Assembly: GCF_031755915.1 (NCBI RefSeq)
Contig: NC_083382.1
Coordinates: 5,456,001 to 5,520,000 of the forward strand
Length of the DNA: 64,000 nucleotides
Direction: 5' to 3'
Source: Ziziphus jujuba
Lineage: Eukaryota > Streptophyta > Magnoliopsida > Rosales > Rhamnaceae
Position 1 is the first letter of the stretch. Each line of letters starts with the position of its first letter. The notes under the pieces are model-generated. The model saw only the letters and a program-made list of their open reading frames with translations. It did not search any database and was not told the origin of the DNA. Both the position numbers and the translations under genes were made by a program. Of the stretch, positions 48,560 through 59,847 are shown in pieces.

Positions 48560-51513
48560 AATTTCTTGTGAAAAAGGGAAGGAGAAAAGGAGAATATAAT
48601 AATGATGAATATTAAAGCATTTTCTGAAGAGGAATTTGAATGCGCTTTAGTTTAGTGAAAATAAAAACAGAGAGAAAAATAATATTGAATAAAAAAAAAT
48701 ATATTTTATAAGCATCAAACCGTAATTCTATGCTATGCGGCACATGAAACGACGACTTGTTCCATGAAACCATCCAAGAGAATGTTTACGACTTGTTCGG
48801 ACTTTTAAATGGGGTATTCCTTTTAATAATGAGATTTCTAATACGTACCTATATCCTCTGTATGGGTTTCGTGTTTGTAAAAATGTGGAAATATGTCCTC
48901 TATAAATATCTGAATATTATGGAATGCAATAATTTTAAAAAATCACACTTTAATATTTTGAAATTTACGTTTATGCCATTTGTATTTCTAATATCAAGCA
49001 CAATTTCTATGTATGAATTCTGTATGTGTATTTTTGTATATGATGATTAAATATTTTTTTCAAGATTCAAGATTTTTATTTTTTTTGGGGTCTAATTTGA
49101 CTTTAGCATCCCACTTTAACTAAAGATTAGTGTTAGTTTTTTTCCCCAAAAAAAAAAAAAAATGATCAGTATTAGTTTTGTGATGGTTTTGGTTTGTTTG
49201 TGGTGATATTTGTTATCATTTGAATCACTCTGAAAACTTAAATTTTAAAATATATATTAATAGTTTCTAAGGTTCCTGAATCTAAAATGAATTCATTTAT
49301 AATAAACATTAATAATTATAAATAAATTATTATTAATAAAAATATATCAAAAATACATATATGATAAAATTATTTATTAACTAAAATATATAAAACGATT
49401 ATTACAATTACATTATAGTTCATAAATATCATCTTAATACCACATAGAACTTCTGGATGGTTGAAAATTATCAGTTTCTTCTTCATTTTGATTTTGAGAT
49501 GTAAAATATAAGAAGTAGTTATGAAAAGATATATCTCCCTAATAATTTTGCACATAATTATTAATATGCTAACCATATAGATCTTGTATTATTAGTTAAC
49601 TATGTGCATAACTACTACTTTTTAATTGTTGAGTTTGAGATAGTACCCATAACTTGCTAATTGATGACATTCCATAACTATCCATTGAATAAGATTTATG
49701 AAAATGACTTTCAACTGTTATTGATCCAAAATTTATAAAAATCAAATCCTCTTTTCGTTGTGATATCTTCATGTATATGTTTTATAATCTATTTACCCAT
49801 ATTTATAAAACAGATATTTCCGACAATAAAATTTTTCAGGTTCAAAAATATAATTTACAATTTTTATATTTTTGTTTTATTGATATTCAATAAGTAGAAC
49901 TTATTAATATTATTCACTTCAATTCATTCTATTTTGTTTATATCATTAAATATTTAAAAGGCAATTAAAAAATAAAAAAATTATTAATGAAGTTAATTTG
50001 ATAAATTTTTTTACCTAATATCAATAATAGTTAATTTTATAAATTTTGTTTTTACCTAATATCAATAATATTTATGAATTTTAAAAAATATATATAAAAA
50101 TTTCATAGATATTTTCAAAATTTTAGTGGAGATTTCATGGAAATTTCTGAAATTTATATATTTTTTAACTAAATTGTTAAGAATTTAATGTGTATATTTT
50201 TAGGAAAATTTTCATTAAAATTTTAGTGAAATTTCATAAATTTCAATAGATATCATGAAAATTATATCTTTTTCTATTTGAAATCTAAATTTTATTTCAA
50301 CCATTTAAAAAAATATAAATTTTGAAAAAATTTCGGATATTTTAATCATAGATCCATATAAACTTCCCAACTAATTATAAATGGAGGACTTAACTTTAAT
50401 TCCAGATACCATACACATGTGACACGGATTTCAAATATTAGGATTTAGGAGCCTTTAAACGTACCTTAAGTTATCAAGAGAAAGCTAATCAAGCTTCTAA
50501 TTGGATTGCTAAAAAGTTAGGCTTTTTTGACTTGACATTTTAATCTCCTGTTACGATATGACATTCTTGCTTTTGATTTCTGTATAGATTTTAGATTTCT
50601 TTTTTCTTTTTCTTTTTTTTGTTGGGGTTATTCTTTTAATGGTTTTGATATTGTTAAAAATTTATGATGAATGATTGCAAAAGCTAACTATTTATAAATG
50701 TTAAATTATACAAATTATACAAAAATAATTATTTATAAATGTTATTTTCCATATTATTTTCCATAAATTATTTACCATATTATTATTCTGTACTTCTGTA
50801 TAAGTTAGAACTCCATTCATTCTATTTTAGTGTTTAATAGCAGTCATCATTACACATTTCATACTTTCTCTGGTGTATAATACTTTACATGATGTTTTGG
50901 CTAGTAAGACAAAATTATAATTGAATTGCTTTTACTAACTCTACCAAAGAAAAGAAAAATAGTTTGACTAATTGGGCTCCTCCAACCAGCAAAACAGGCC
51001 TTTGTCAACTGTTTATATACATTATTACATCTTTAAAAACCTACACCAACTGTGACACTCCAACGATGCCATTGTCCTACCAGGAACAAAGAGTTCTGCA
51101 CCTTTTGTGGTGTTCATCTACTGCTGATATAATATTAATTAAGTGCAATTAATTTTCTATTGACTTTTACATTTAAAAACCAATATGGAGAATGAACCCT
51201 TTCATATCCAATTAAATTTATAGTTAACGTGTGGATTACATTCGTAACCAGCAACCAAGCTAATAATTATCATTTATTATTATGCATATAAAAAAGGAAA
51301 AACAAAAAAAAAAACATTGCCCTAAAATTACCAAAGCTTAAATACAAATTCAAAATAGCTTTTTTGGAAACAATTCTAATAGCAATGATCATCTTTAATA
51401 ACCTTTAAATTCGATGCTACATTGCCTCTTCCCAATTTATAATAAAAAATACAAGATGAAAAATGGTGTGATATTATATTTGATAAATTAATAAGATGAA
51501 TCAAAGATAAATG

Positions 51514-51548
<35 letters not shown>

Positions 51549-52050
51549 AATATAAAAAATGAATTATTGTCCTTTTGTAAGATCCATATACAAAGTATAA
51601 CAATTATTACATATAATGATGATTGATAGAGTTTTACTTTTCTGATCAATTAATTACAATAAAATAAAAAATTGTCTCCTGCTGTCTTTTTTTTTTTTTG
51701 TTTTTTTTGTTTTGTTTTGGTGAAACTGTCTCCTATTATCTTGGATTAAAAGTTACATATCTTTCAACTTTTGGATACCATGTGAAGAAGCTTCGAATCT
51801 TTTAACAATCCGTGATTGCTTCCCATTGTATCCATATATTTTATCCAATCGATTTCCTCCAAACTTTTCCAGGCCCAATCCTCAAATTTTTTCTCTCTTT
51901 TTTTTTAAGGCCTTGTGTACTTGTTCCACACACTTTGAGTACCATAATAATATTAAAATAACAAAAATAAAATAAACATAAAAGCCAAAAAAAAAAAAAA
52001 ACAAAAACAAAAAAAACAAAAACAAAAACAAACAAAACAAAACAAACAGG
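48560..52050. other. Intergenic, mostly AT-rich
   Basis: This contains one short RNase H-like remnant (50451-50543), a TA tract at about 51516-51544 and A-rich runs near 51990-52050. No other gene or element with recognisable ends was found. Confidence 0.5.
50451..50543 (+). pseudogene. LINE-type RNase H-like C-terminal remnant
   Basis: A 30-codon frame ends in TAA and contains EKANQASNWIAKK. This resembles the 'REANxxADxxA' end of the RNase H-like domain in plant LINE polyproteins. Nothing upstream continues it. It is followed by T-rich sequence. Probably the decayed 3' end of a LINE. Confidence 0.45.
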
Positions 52051-52060
52051 TCATAAGTTA

Positions 52061-52143
52061 ACGCGTTATCGCTTTTTCATTAATTAAAATAAAATAAAAA
52101 GTCTAAAATTCCACGCGCTTACACAAAAAATCAATTCACGCGT
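52061..52143 (+). promoter_or_regulatory. CGCG boxes upstream of the calmodulin-like gene
   Basis: ACGCGT (52061), ACGCGC (52113) and ACGCGT (52138) occur within 83 bp, and CCGCGT follows at 52424-52429 just before the TATA box. The motif VCGCGB is bound by CAMTA calmodulin-binding transcription factors. In DNA this AT-rich, four such sites in under 400 bp stand out. Confidence 0.55.
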
Positions 52144-52283
52144 GAACAGGTTATTCAGTCTCAGTCACTAATCGCAACTGGTGTATCATCAATTAACTGA
52201 TTTTCTATGTGGACCCCATCTTTGCTCTTGAACCACTCAACATAAAAAAAATAATACCCTGTAACACATTCCAACTATCTCTG

Positions 52284-52291
52284 CACGTGTC
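52284..52291 (+). promoter_or_regulatory. ABRE/G-box upstream of the calmodulin-like gene
   Basis: CACGTGTC lies about 150 bp upstream of the TATA box and matches the ABA-responsive bZIP site. Confidence 0.45.
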
Positions 52292-52441
52292 AACATTCTA
52301 ATGGAGAAGACAAAAAGTGGAAACTTGATTCCCTGGCAATTGACGTGTTCCAGATGGTCATGTACTCGATACTCCACACAAATCCTTCCCGTACCGAATC
52401 ATCACCGCCTTAACTTGTGGAAACCGCGTGATTTTCCCCTC

Positions 52442-52449
52442 TATATAAA
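52442..52449 (+). promoter_or_regulatory. TATA box of the calmodulin-like gene
   Basis: TATATAAA lies 83 bp before the start codon, giving a likely leader of about 55 nt. Confidence 0.65.
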
Positions 52450-52531
52450 GAAACACCCTATTAGACACTCTCTGGTATCTGAGCCAGAAACAATAAATAC
52501 AGAAAACGTCTTTTTCGTGCTTTTCGCGAAC

Positions 52532-52990
52532 ATGGCGAAGAAGAACGGCAAGTCTGTAGACGATGTTCAGAAAATCTTCGAAAAGTTCGACAAGAACGGA
52601 GACGGAAAAATCTCCTGCGCCGAGCTCAAGAACGTAATGAGTGCACTTGGTTCTGAGACTTCGAACGAGGAGATCAAGCGCATTATGGAAGAGATCGACA
52701 AGAATGGCGACGGACACATTGATCCGCGTGAGTTCGCTCTTTTCTTTTGTGGCGGTGAATCGGATGGAGGAGGAGATCAGTGTGGTACCAAAGAGCTAAA
52801 GGATGCGTTTGATCTGTATGATGCTGATAAGAACGGTCTTATATCCGCGAGTGAGCTTCATTCTGTGTTGAAAGGGTTGGGGGAGAAGTGCACGTTGAGC
52901 GATTGCAGGAGGATGATCAAGTCGGTGGATGTTGATGGCGATGGAAGCGTTAACTTCGAGGAGTTCAAGAAGATGATGTCTCGTGATTAG
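52532..52990 (+). CDS. Calmodulin-like protein with four EF hands (CML23/24 type)
   Basis: An intronless frame encodes 152 residues. The four EF-hand loops all have canonical ligands: DKNGDGKISCAE (20-31), DKNGDGHIDPRE (56-67), DADKNGLISASE (97-108) and DVDGDGSVNFEE (133-144). The linker between the lobes is Gly-rich (GGESDGGGDQ). The LGEKCTLSDCRRMI segment and the VNFEEFKKMMS end resemble Arabidopsis CML23/CML24. The frame is open further upstream, but ATG 52532 follows the TATA box at a sensible distance and begins the conserved sequence. It is a cytosolic or nuclear calcium sensor. Targets are unknown. Confidence 0.93.
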   Translation: MAKKNGKSVDDVQKIFEKFDKNGDGKISCAELKNVMSALGSETSNEEIKRIMEEIDKNGDGHIDPREFALFFCGGESDGGGDQCGTKELKDAFDLYDADKNGLISASELHSVLKGLGEKCTLSDCRRMIKSVDVDGDGSVNFEEFKKMMSRD

Positions 52991-55060
52991 AGATCTTCTT
53001 TTTAGGTAAGTAGTTAGGGTTTTCCAATAGATTTTAGCTGTACATAAGAAACTGTTGGATTTAATCGGTAACTCTTGGATTTGATCTGTTTTTAGTTTTT
53101 GCTACTTTTTTTTTTTTTTTTCCTCTCTCTCTGATGTTAGATCATCAAAACATGGTAAAAGAGTAGTGGAAGCAACCAAAAAAGAAAAAAATGGTGCAAT
53201 ATTAGTAAGTGTGATAATAATTTGTTCTTGTTATTTGTTTTTTTCTTTCCCATCCTTTATTTTCCCAGAAAGTTTTTTTTGTTTCTTTTTTTAATAATTT
53301 GTGTGTGGATGTACGAATTATACGAAAATATTCGCACAGTAGATTTTGCATTTCACGCTGTGTTGCGTGAATGGGAAGATTTTTGGTTTAGGGTTTTCTG
53401 TTGAAATTCGATGGAGGATTGCGTGGTTTTCGCGACATATTATATGAATATTCTGGATTGCTTGCTTTGCTTACCTCAATACGTGAAGTCCTTTACTTTT
53501 GGATCAAGTCTACCTTCGACTTTTCCTTTCTTTAAAGCAAAAAAATAAAAATAAATAAATAAATAAAAAAAAGAACACAAAACACAAAACAAAAAAGGAA
53601 AAAAAATGTCTTGCTTTAATTTATTTTTTTATTAGTTAATTATTTTGAGAGTTTTTGGTCTTATTTGGCAGTTTAAGTGCGTAAGTGTAGGGTGATTTTC
53701 TCAAGTGTTGCTGAGGGTCAATAAATGATCATTTTGACCACTTCTTTTTTTAATTAATTACTGTTTTGGAAGTTTGGGTAAGCAGCAATTAGCACTAAAT
53801 TCAAACCCTTTTTTTTAAATTTGTCTTTGTTTTTGCGTCAATTCAAGCATTTTTTTGATAATGGGATTTCTAATTCTAAATGGTAATTATAGATAATGTT
53901 GAAATTTTTACAAAAATTTAAAATCATGATGAAATACTACTAATTATTATATATGTTTACTAATATTAGTAAAGTAATAAAAATTCAACTAAAAAAATCA
54001 TCAATTTCTTGTAAAAATCCATTAGCTTGATAGTTTCACCATTCAACAGCAGCTCCCAAGGGAGTGGTCGAGTGGGACCACATATTGCAAGTAGGATTTA
54101 TATGAATATGTTAATTGGTAAGTGACTCTGACTTATTTGATTTTGACTTTGCAAAATTAAATATCAAATTTGGAAAAATTAACCAACTAGATGATTTGTA
54201 TATTGACATTAATTAATTTTTATATAAGATATGATTAATTAATGTTATGATAATATTCTTGCTAAAGTGAACCTATATATTATGGCTCTTTCGTTTTGTT
54301 GTCAGCCTATATATTACGGTTCATCAGTTGTTCCTTGGAGGTGGAGGCGGAGCTAGTATTTGTAATTTTCAACATGTCCTTTTTCTTTTTTCTTTTTTGT
54401 TTTTAAGTGAAAAGTAGAAAGAAAACCGTGCCATCTACTTCAAGGTATCTTATCAGTATAATTTTATATAATAAATCTTTTCCAAAAAAAACTTTCATTA
54501 AAATATTAATAAATGTTCGATTATAAATAAAAAAGTTGCTTTAACAGTAATTGAGTTCCAAATAAACTAAAGAAAGAGTTTTAATTGAGTTCACATCAAC
54601 TATAAACTAAAAAAAGAGTTTTTCCTCAAAATTTGAATTTTTCTAAAATAATTTAAAAAATCTATTTTTTCAGTCAATGAGTGACTCTAGCCAAAAACAC
54701 TCAAAAGTCTAGTGTAATTCTTGCAAAGACAGGTAACAGATACATGCTTTAAAATCTTAGCAAAAGAGAAAAATTGAACATAATAGTTTTCGTTTTTATA
54801 TCGGCAAAAGTTGGATGATCCTTACACATTTTTATAGGTTTATCCAACTAGTATACATATATAAATAATACTATACTCAGCGTGAAATATTTGGTTATTC
54901 CAAGTATTATATACAACAGCCACAGATCTAACTAACAAAACTATAACAATCTAATCACAAATATAAAGGATCTGTAAGTTTCCATCAAAGCAGAATATCA
55001 GTATATTGAAGATCCAGCAGTTTCAATCTACAGCAGATATTATGTTAGAACTAAGTTTCT
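52991..55060. other. Intergenic
   Basis: CML 3' region, then AT-rich DNA. No gene, RNA gene or element with clear termini was recognised. A (AAAT)n-like tract lies near 53540-53570. Confidence 0.5.
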
Positions 55061-55069
55061 GGCATTCCT

Positions 55070-57745
55070 TCAGCACTGAAGAACCATACAATCTTGAGAT
55101 AAATGTGAGGGAGCTTTAGGAGAAACTGGGTTATAATGAGCTTCTTCTTCCTTTTCCTCAGCCGCCTCCATTATATATGACTTCACCACTTCGAATCTCT
55201 CTTCTGATAAGGAAACTTCGGCGAGAAGTCTCCACGCATATGTCTCTGATGCATCATTGAAATCCTTCCTTCGCTTCAGAACTATGTGGCCGCTGATTTC
55301 CCACACAGCCGGGTTCACTTGAGTTTCCAGGATATCATTGCTTACTTCTCCTAGTGCTTGTTTCTCTGCAAATGACTGATCATACAGAAAAGTAGGCCAA
55401 ATTATTAGTTCAATTTTCAAACCAAATGCATCATCAGCTAGCTTTGTCAATGATAATTGTAAGCACATGTCTTATTCACACTAGGCGTTCGATTTGAATA
55501 TCAATATGTTCAGCTTGTTTATTTTACAGAAAGCATAGAGTAAATGGAAACATCAAATAATATACAAGCGAATGGCAAGAACAGATCATGTTAGCATCAG
55601 GTTAGCCTATGTAAGAACAACATTTTCAAATAAAAGTAAGCTTTAAGTGTACAGAAATCCAATCATAGAGAACAATAAATTGTGTCATATCACTACACAT
55701 TGAAAATAGCATCTCCATAGTTCCTAGAATGCAAGATACTTAATATAGACTAGACACAGAAAGTTCTTCAGCATCTAAGAGTACTAAATGAAATCTAAAA
55801 CCTAATAGGAAATTTACCCACAGAAAGTTTTTCAGCATCTAAGTGTACTAACTGAAAATCTAAACCTCTAATCTACATCATTTACTTGGGTGGAAATTGA
55901 CTCTGAAATATCATGTAAAAGAACAATATCTGCAAATGTGATAGCAAAAAGACCAGCAAGAAAGAAATAAGATATAAAGAAAGACAAAAAAGTACCTGAG
56001 GGAACAAAAAGATTCTTTTCCCACAATCAGAGATGAGAACATTGAAAGGGATGTTGCTGTTCTGCAAGCAAATGCAAGAGCTAGCAACAGCATCAGATAA
56101 ATCCCTCATTGTGTTCCCACCCTCGAAAAGAAGGCCCCTAACTGGATAATTCAAGAGCTGTGAAACAATAACTCCTTTCTTTTCCAGACCTTTCGCAGCA
56201 ATTATTCTCTGAGTTGGAGCTTTCTCGACAGGATAGGGAACTGCTAAGTAATATGCCTGTATTAGGTAAATCAATCAATTAGCTCAAACTTGGTACACAT
56301 AATGATGAATAATACATAGAAAGTAATAAATAAGAAGCCTTGCAAATAGACCAAGTGGAAAAAATGAAAGTTGCCTGAAAATGTAGGTGATTGATAGTGG
56401 CAAAAGCACCCAAGCTGTTATATCCCAACCTGAAGAATGGATCACCTGCTTCTTTAGCCATATGCATAGCAAGCAAGAAACTCTCACGGTCAATTTTCTG
56501 GGACAAGCAGTCCAAAACGCGGGGAATCAAGAGTACGTGTCCATACTCAATAGGACTCACCTAATATTTATCAAAATTATGGTTAGTGACAATAACAAAA
56601 ACTTCCACACATCGATTATCTACAGGAAACAAATTATGCTAACATGCAAGTTGCACGAATAGAATAGTGTGATGAAGAAATTTTATAATGTGCATGCAAT
56701 TTGCTAATTTTCAAAGGCTGTTATAAGTAAAGAATTGAATATAGCTTACATTAATGGCAACAACACTAGGCGAGTTTGAAACCATATCAACAGGTGCACT
56801 CGGCCAGAAATGGCTATTGTTGTCACTAGATTCAAACCTGAAAAGCACTTCTTCTTGGCCAACTTTGGTGAAATTGAATTTTTCCTCATTAAATGGTTGA
56901 AGAACCTGGTCAATCCTGAATTCGGTGGGCCTTTTCTTCAAGTGGCGTCCTTCATTTAGCTGAGCAATAAATCCATAATGTCCAGGAATAATCTTTGTCT
57001 CGCAAGTGGTTACGTCATAACGAAAAAGGCCTCGGTTCATTCGATCCTCCCACTGTCCAAGCAACAAATTGTGCAGGAAAGAGATGTGAGAATGTTCCTG
57101 TGTCACAACTTTATGTTCGCTAGTCACCTCTCCATCTTTGTTGAATGTATACAGAGGAAGCTTGGATGCTGATACACAACCCAAGTCAGTAAGATACAAA
57201 ATAGAAAGCGAAAGAAATAAGAATTATAACAAAAGTCTAGAACATTATTAAACTCCTATACAAGAAATAATAATTCCCAAAAACAAAAATAATCTCATAA
57301 TTTTAAAAATGCAAAGAAAGAAATTATAACTGTTAAATCTTCACCAATTGCCAATACAAAATTTCCTACCAAATTAAGGCAAACCTCAGAAGAATCAAAA
57401 GCATAAGAACAATGAATGTGATTTATTTTATCTTTTTTTATTTTATTTTTTCTTCCAGAATAATGAAAATATCATAAAGCATTTATCCACTTCTCCAAAG
57501 TTTTTTCTTTCAAAGCAAAGCTCAACCAGATAGACAGCCTAAAACCCATTTGAGTATACCTAAAGATAAAATAACTTTACTTGAAAAGAAGAAAAATAGA
57601 ATAGGGAATTTTGTAGAATACCAGGTAAGCAGCATTTTGCAAGACAATTGCGGCCACATCCCAATGCCCTTTGATCTAAACCCGTTCCTGAACCTTCCTC
57701 CTGATAGTTTGAAACAACTGTAGCTACCCTCTTGATTGTCAACAT
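55070..57745 (-). CDS. VTC2: GDP-L-galactose phosphorylase
   Basis: Five coding exons on the minus strand: 57745-57622, 57168-56750, 56560-56375, 56256-55996 and 55375-55070. Together they encode 431 residues in one frame. The enzyme converts GDP-L-galactose and phosphate to L-galactose 1-phosphate and GDP, the first committed and controlling step of ascorbate synthesis. Diagnostic parts are MLTIKRVATVVSNYQ, the Cys-rich GCGRNCLAKCC, EDRMNRGLFRYDVTTCETK, LNEGRHLKKRPTEF, and the HIT-type active site HLHFQ (239-243). Also present are EKQALGEV and VNPAVWEISGHIVLKR. The C-terminus has an acidic insert (EAAEEKEEEAHYN) and ends in DCMVLQC. Intron 3 seems to use a GC donor. VTC2 against its paralogue VTC5 cannot be decided here. 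Confidence 0.93.
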
Positions 57746-57780
57746 GTTGACAACTACAATTTCCTTCTCTTTCTCAGCTA

Positions 57781-57900
57781 TCAAACAGACCCAGAAAAGA
57801 AAAAAAGAAAAAAAAAAAATGTGCCTGAAAATACAATCAAAGTGGAGTGGAGGAATAAAAAAAGATATAACTTTGAGGCCACCTCCACCGCCGCCGCCGT
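57781..57900 (-). promoter_or_regulatory. Candidate ACG-initiated upstream ORF of GDP-L-galactose phosphorylase
   Basis: In the leader, a GC-rich stretch (GGCGACGGCGGCGGCGG) contains an ACG at 57900-57898. It opens a 39-codon frame (start context T/M-AAAVEVASKLYLFL) ending in TGA 33 nt before the main ATG. GDP-L-galactose phosphorylase mRNAs are known to carry a conserved non-ATG upstream ORF through which ascorbate represses translation. This frame has the right position and start codon. I cannot confirm the peptide match, and leader splicing is unknown. Confidence 0.45.
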
Positions 57901-58159
57901 CGCCGGAAAAGAAGAGGGTGGGGTTCGGAAAGGTAGCCACCAATGGAAGGGAAGAGCAAGTTTCTTCCGGTTTTCCAAATTTCTATTAAAAAAAAAAAAA
58001 GGGTCTTTTTTTTTTTTTTCTTCCCAGCCTATTCAAGTTTTTTGGGTTATGGTTTTGAAGCTGTAAAAGAGATATGGTAGGTGTCTGGGATATTTTGGAG
58101 CTGAGCACCGCACCACTATTTCAATGGCGTTTCCGCTTCTTCCTCTGCTTCGCTCGTAT

Positions 58160-59530
58160 TGTTTTTTGCTATTATGCTCGGTGAGGCGGTGGACGAATGG
58201 TCTCCTAGTTTATATTTATATGTATATATATGTAACGCGGAATTCTATATGTGTGAATTTAGTTATGGCAGTTTTTCTTTTTTGTGTTATAATGCAAAGT
58301 GAAAACAAAACATTATTATATATGATTATTATTATTATTATTATTATTAAATTTGACAGAACCGTTTAGAAAAAAAAAAAAAAAAAAATTTGACAAAACC
58401 GACTGTGAATGGGAAAAGAATTTTTGAGCAAACTAGGAGATGAACAGGGACCAATTGGCTTTGAGAATATATGTACACTTTGACCAACTTGCCTTTTTAT
58501 TTCTCGATTTATTTATTAATTTACCTAAATAAAGGGTTCGAGTCTTTTTTTTTTATGCAAATCTATTTTACAAATTATTTTAATTTTTTTTTTATTTAAT
58601 GTGATTTGAATTATATTTTTATAGACATAAATTTTGATACTTAACCATCGAATCGAAACTATTTAATTGACAGTTCGAGTTTTGTAAACATGTTTAGAGA
58701 ATTATTATTGTTATTATTTTTTTTCCGAATGTTCTAAATAGTTTGGTGAATTTGCATTTTGCCATCCTAATATTAAAGTGAATTTGAATCTTATACGGCA
58801 GATAGATTTATTTATTTATTTATTATTATTATTATTATTTTTGCAAGATACGGCAGACGAAATAAAGAAATTTGAAGAAATTGATCGATTCATATTCAAA
58901 GTGCATGTATTTTGATACTTGAGGTTGTTTAATATATAGAAATGAATAATAGCAAAGTTTTCCATCAAATTATGTACAATAATGTGGTACTATTTAACTT
59001 ATTTATTTAATTTTTATTCATTAATCCATTTAAAATTTTATTTATTAACACAAAGAATTGCATCATTATAATTTTAAATTATAATAATATTTTTAATAAA
59101 TAATATATTAACACATATAATTGCACCTTATAATTCTAAAATATATTCCTATTGCAATTTGATCGTCAAATTTTTTCAATCTTATTTTGATCATAAAATT
59201 TAATAGATAATGTTTTGGTGTTTTGCAAATCACATGGTGCGAAGCCAATGTGCATTCCATATAGTTTAAAAATCAAAATGCAACAATTTCTTTTCAAAAA
59301 AATTATAAAAAAATGTAAAATTTTGCAAAAGTTTAGTAGATAACTATTAAAAAAAACTGAAAAAAACATATATTATACTCTATATATCTATAATTAGCTA
59401 GTCAATATATTTTAATTTTATAAAATTAAGATGAAATATAAAAAATTTAAATTGAAATGAAAATTATAAATTTACTTAACTAATTTGAAGTGTATTATGA
59501 GTTTATAAAATCAGAATATTATAAATAGAA

Positions 59531-59567
<37 letters not shown>

Positions 59568-59730
59568 TTATAAAATAATCGTTTAGTTTAGTCCATTCCG
59601 ATTTCTATTTTTCCTTGTGGGCCCGGCCCGAACACATCGAAGGCCGAAATTTTGGACTAGGCGGGGCTGCGGCCTGATTTTACATCCCAGGAAAATGAAG
59701 CGCGAGCATTGACTCAGTGAGCGACGCAGA
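58160..59730. other. Intergenic between two divergent genes
   Basis: The upstream regions of GDP-L-galactose phosphorylase (minus) and RNase H2C (plus). AT-rich with (ATT)n at 58320-58348, a TA tract at about 59536-59562 and A/T runs. No gene was seen. Confidence 0.5.
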
Positions 59731-59735
59731 AAAGC

Positions 59736-59743
59736 GCGGGAAA
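59736..59743 (+). promoter_or_regulatory. E2F-type site upstream of RNase H2 subunit C
   Basis: GCGGGAAA is the reverse complement of TTTCCCGC, a canonical plant E2F site, in a GC-rich patch about 110 bp before the start codon. It suggests S-phase expression, as for other replication and repair genes. Confidence 0.5.
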
Positions 59744-59818
59744 AGAGTTAAAAGAGAAAGAAGCTGGAAAAGGACCGTCTTTTTAAGTCCAAATTGAAAG
59801 AACAAAAATGAGGGATTT

Positions 59819-59826
59819 TAGGGTTT
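59819..59826 (-). promoter_or_regulatory. telo-box near the RNase H2C start
   Basis: TAGGGTTT (AAACCCTA on the minus strand) lies 22 bp before the start codon. It often accompanies E2F sites in plant replication genes. Confidence 0.4.
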
Positions 59827-59847
59827 CAGTGTGTGTGCCTTAAAAAA

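Noticed and set aside
57560..57943. Upstream in-frame extension of GDP-L-galactose phosphorylase
   Set aside because: It lacks an ATG with supporting conservation; the family start MLTIKRV at 57745 matches known proteins.
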